Source: Acidobacteriota bacterium (GTDB lineage: Bacteria > Acidobacteriota > Terriglobia > Acidiferrales > UBA7541). Taken from it: a DNA stretch of 8,221 nucleotides. The notes beneath the pieces were generated by a model, which was given only the letters and a program-made list of their open reading frames with translations, ran no database searches and was not told the origin of the DNA. The position numbers and the translations under genes are program-made. Shown in pieces: positions 6,984-8,221 of the stretch. The DNA lies in assembly GCA_003161495.1 (NCBI GenBank), contig PMOP01000235.1:1-8221 (forward strand), written 5' to 3'. Every line of letters begins with the position of its first letter. Position 1 is the stretch's first letter.

Positions 6984-7040
6984 GAGTTTACTCCGTTCTT
7001 TTATGTAACGAAAACAGCGCTTGGCGCGTCAAGTTAGCCA

Positions 7041-7046
7041 GGGAGG
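7041..7046 (+). promoter_or_regulatory. Ribosome-binding site fixing the DUF6152-like start
   Basis: GGGAGG lies seven bases before ATG 7054 and four before GTG 7051. The ATG is the better-spaced choice; the frame extends upstream to a TTG at 7021 but no Shine-Dalgarno sequence supports that start. Confidence 0.7.
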
Positions 7047-7053
7047 CAACGTG

Positions 7054-7470
7054 ATGCATTCCAGAAACAGAAATACTCTGCTTGGTGGCGCAGTCTTAAT
7101 TCTGGCCTTGGCATTGGGTGGCCCGATTTTCGCCCACCATTCCGTACAGGCCCAATTCGACATCCATAAGACTTTTACGGTCTCCGGGACGGTGGCTAAG
7201 GTGGAGTGGATCAATCCCCATTCCTACCTGACTGTAAACGTGAAAGATACCGACGGCAAAGTTCAAAAATGGGCGTTCGAGCTCGGCGGTCCCGGTGCGC
7301 TCCGCCGCGCCGGAATGAGCAGGGAAGATCGCGGCGGCTTGAAGCCCGGTGACGAAGTAACGGCCTCGGGCCTGGCTGCCAAGGATGGCTCGACCACCGG
7401 ATTTCTGCAGGAATTGAAGCTTGCAGACGGCCGAGTGTTCAAGTTCGCCGCGGACCCCAACGGCAACTGA
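7054..7470 (+). CDS. Secreted DUF6152-like protein
   Basis: A small exported protein of 138 residues and unknown function. A classic signal peptide occupies residues 1-27 (basic MHSRNRN, then a Leu/Ala-rich core), with likely cleavage after IFA, so the mature chain would begin His-His-Ser. The mature domain shows the pattern remembered for DUF6152: HHS-x-x-A-x-FD near the N-terminus, V-SGTVAKVEWINPH at about 43-56, a DG-x-x-x-KWAFEL strand at about 68-77, GDEVTASGLAAKDGS at about 99-113 and a final LADGRVF strand. It looks like a compact beta-barrel of OB type, which is inference from strand periodicity and the SGTV / GD-x-V motifs. Histidines at 28, 29, 38 and 56 could bind metal. It probably acts in the periplasm. 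The next gene starts 29 bases after the stop, suggesting an operon. Confidence 0.87.
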   Translation: MHSRNRNTLLGGAVLILALALGGPIFAHHSVQAQFDIHKTFTVSGTVAKVEWINPHSYLTVNVKDTDGKVQKWAFELGGPGALRRAGMSREDRGGLKPGDEVTASGLAAKDGSTTGFLQELKLADGRVFKFAADPNGN

Positions 7471-7486
7471 GCAAGCTGAGTACGAA

Positions 7487-7492
7487 AAGGAG
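7487..7492 (+). promoter_or_regulatory. Ribosome-binding site of the final, window-edge gene
   Basis: AAGGAG, preceded by two further A, ends seven bases before ATG 7500. It marks the start of a frame that stays open to the window end and that contains a signal peptide directly after the ATG. Confidence 0.78.
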
Positions 7493-7499
7493 CTTCCGC

Positions 7500-8221
7500 A
7501 TGACGCCTCTCTTTCGATTGAGCAGGAATATTGTTACGGCTGCGCTGTTGTGCTTGCTTCCGGCAGTGGTATTTGGGCAGGCCGCCGGCGGTCCGCGCAT
7601 GGACCGCGACGACACATTGTCGCCCACTCCGGTCGGTGCTACACCCATGTCCCCGGACGGCCATCCCGATCTGACCGGACTCTGGAATGGTTTGGCGGAC
7701 AACCTGTTGGGGGTCCCAAACCAGATGCACAACGTCGGGATCGAAGTTGGGCCGGACGGCACTCGAGACATCCACAGCGGCGTGGAGATTGCGACCTGGC
7801 CGCTGCAGAACCGCAAACGCCAGAATAACGAGCAGAATGAACGCGCCGCCACTCTCCTGCGCCGCATGGGGTCGAACAGGCCGCTCTACAAGCCCGAATA
7901 TTGGCAGCGCGTAAAAGACTTCGACGCAAATTCGAATGAGGAAGATCCCTCCAATAACTGCATGCCGGCCGGAGTTCCGCGCATGGGCGTTCCGTCTTAC
8001 ATCGCGCAAACCCCCAAGTATCTGGTATTCGTTTATCCCGGCCAGGGCGGATTGATCGCCACGGCCACAAGCTATCGCATGATTCCTACCGATGGACGCA
8101 AGCACACGGACCTCGAACAACTCGATGGGACGTGGAACGGGGAATCGATCGGCCATTGGGAAGGCGACACGATGGTGATCGACTCCATCGGCTTCAACAG
8201 CACCAGCTGGTTTGACCAGCT
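7500..8221 (+). CDS. Exported protein of uncharacterised family with W-x-G-x-S-x-G-x-W-E-G-D-T motif, 3'-truncated
   Basis: The frame from ATG 7500 is open for 240 complete codons and runs off the window without a stop. Residues 1-26 form a signal peptide (MTPLFRLSRN, then an Ala/Leu core, probable cleavage VFG|QA); no lipobox cysteine is present. The mature part contains PDGHPDLTGLWNG at 52-64, a basic-rich helix-like stretch at about 103-122 (QNRKRQNNEQNERAATLLRR), NCMPAGVPRMG at 153-163 with the only mature cysteine (C154), RMIPTDGR-x-H at about 193-202, and TWNGESIGHWEGDTMVIDS at 211-229 followed by GFN at 231-233 and W237. I recognise this as a recurrent pattern among hypothetical proteins of Acidobacteriota and some Proteobacteria but know no established function. 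The frame, ribosome-binding site, signal peptide and 29-bp spacing to the DUF6152-like gene make it a real gene, likely co-transcribed with it. Antisense and overlapping frames here lack these signals. Confidence 0.85.
   Translation, partial: MTPLFRLSRNIVTAALLCLLPAVVFGQAAGGPRMDRDDTLSPTPVGATPMSPDGHPDLTGLWNGLADNLLGVPNQMHNVGIEVGPDGTRDIHSGVEIATWPLQNRKRQNNEQNERAATLLRRMGSNRPLYKPEYWQRVKDFDANSNEEDPSNNCMPAGVPRMGVPSYIAQTPKYLVFVYPGQGGLIATATSYRMIPTDGRKHTDLEQLDGTWNGESIGHWEGDTMVIDSIGFNSTSWFDQ

Noticed and set aside
1158..7510. Shared 13-mer GCATGACGCCTCT at 1158-1170 and 7498-7510, the second covering a real start codon
   Set aside because: About one chance 13-mer match is expected within 8.2 kb counting both strands. 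The copy at 1159 opens only a 13-codon frame with no ribosome-binding site, so it is not a gene remnant.
7263..8156. Long antisense open frame (297 codons) opposite the last two genes
   Set aside because: It opposes two frames that have signal peptides, ribosome-binding sites and family motifs. It is explained by high-GC codon bias on the sense strand.

Overview
The window reads as a stretch of an Acidobacteriota-type chromosome or metagenomic contig. This is an inference: an approximately 1,200-residue TonB-dependent receptor with an N-terminal carboxypeptidase-regulatory-like domain and the LPLNGRN / SNNFTLDG plug signature is a hallmark of expanded receptor families in that phylum. DUF6152-like and DUF6644-like proteins beside it fit the same picture. 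All six genes lie on the + strand. Nothing points to a phage, insertion sequence, CRISPR array, tRNA or rRNA.

Layout. (1) Bases 1-1077 hold the C-terminal two thirds of a type-B carboxylesterase, cut by the window edge, with all three catalytic-triad residues visible. (2) Bases 1078-1502 are a 425-bp non-coding region dense in small symmetric elements: an 11-bp inverted repeat, an 8-bp inverted repeat, an 8-bp palindrome, paired GGTAACGT boxes and two TTGACA hexamers. (3) Bases 1503-5096 encode the TonB-dependent receptor, followed by a strong intrinsic terminator at 5109-5154. (4) Bases 5383-6933 carry two membrane-protein genes. The second is a fusion whose C-terminal half is a paralogue of the entire first protein and whose N-terminal half looks DUF2231-like. 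(5) After a short gap with a candidate promoter come a secreted DUF6152-like protein (7054-7470) and, 29 bp further on, a secreted protein of an uncharacterised family with W-x-G-x-S-x-G-x-W-E-G-D-T and GFN motifs (7500 to the window end, open at the edge).

How the parts may work together. The esterase and the receptor could handle an ester-containing substrate: the receptor imports it across the outer membrane and the esterase cleaves it. This rests on adjacency only. The four downstream genes put two multi-pass inner-membrane proteins next to two exported soluble proteins, a plausible envelope module of unknown function. Their closeness, good ribosome-binding sites and the paralogy between the first two support treating 5383-8221 as a unit separate from the receptor transcript. 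No biochemical role can be assigned to these four genes from sequence alone.
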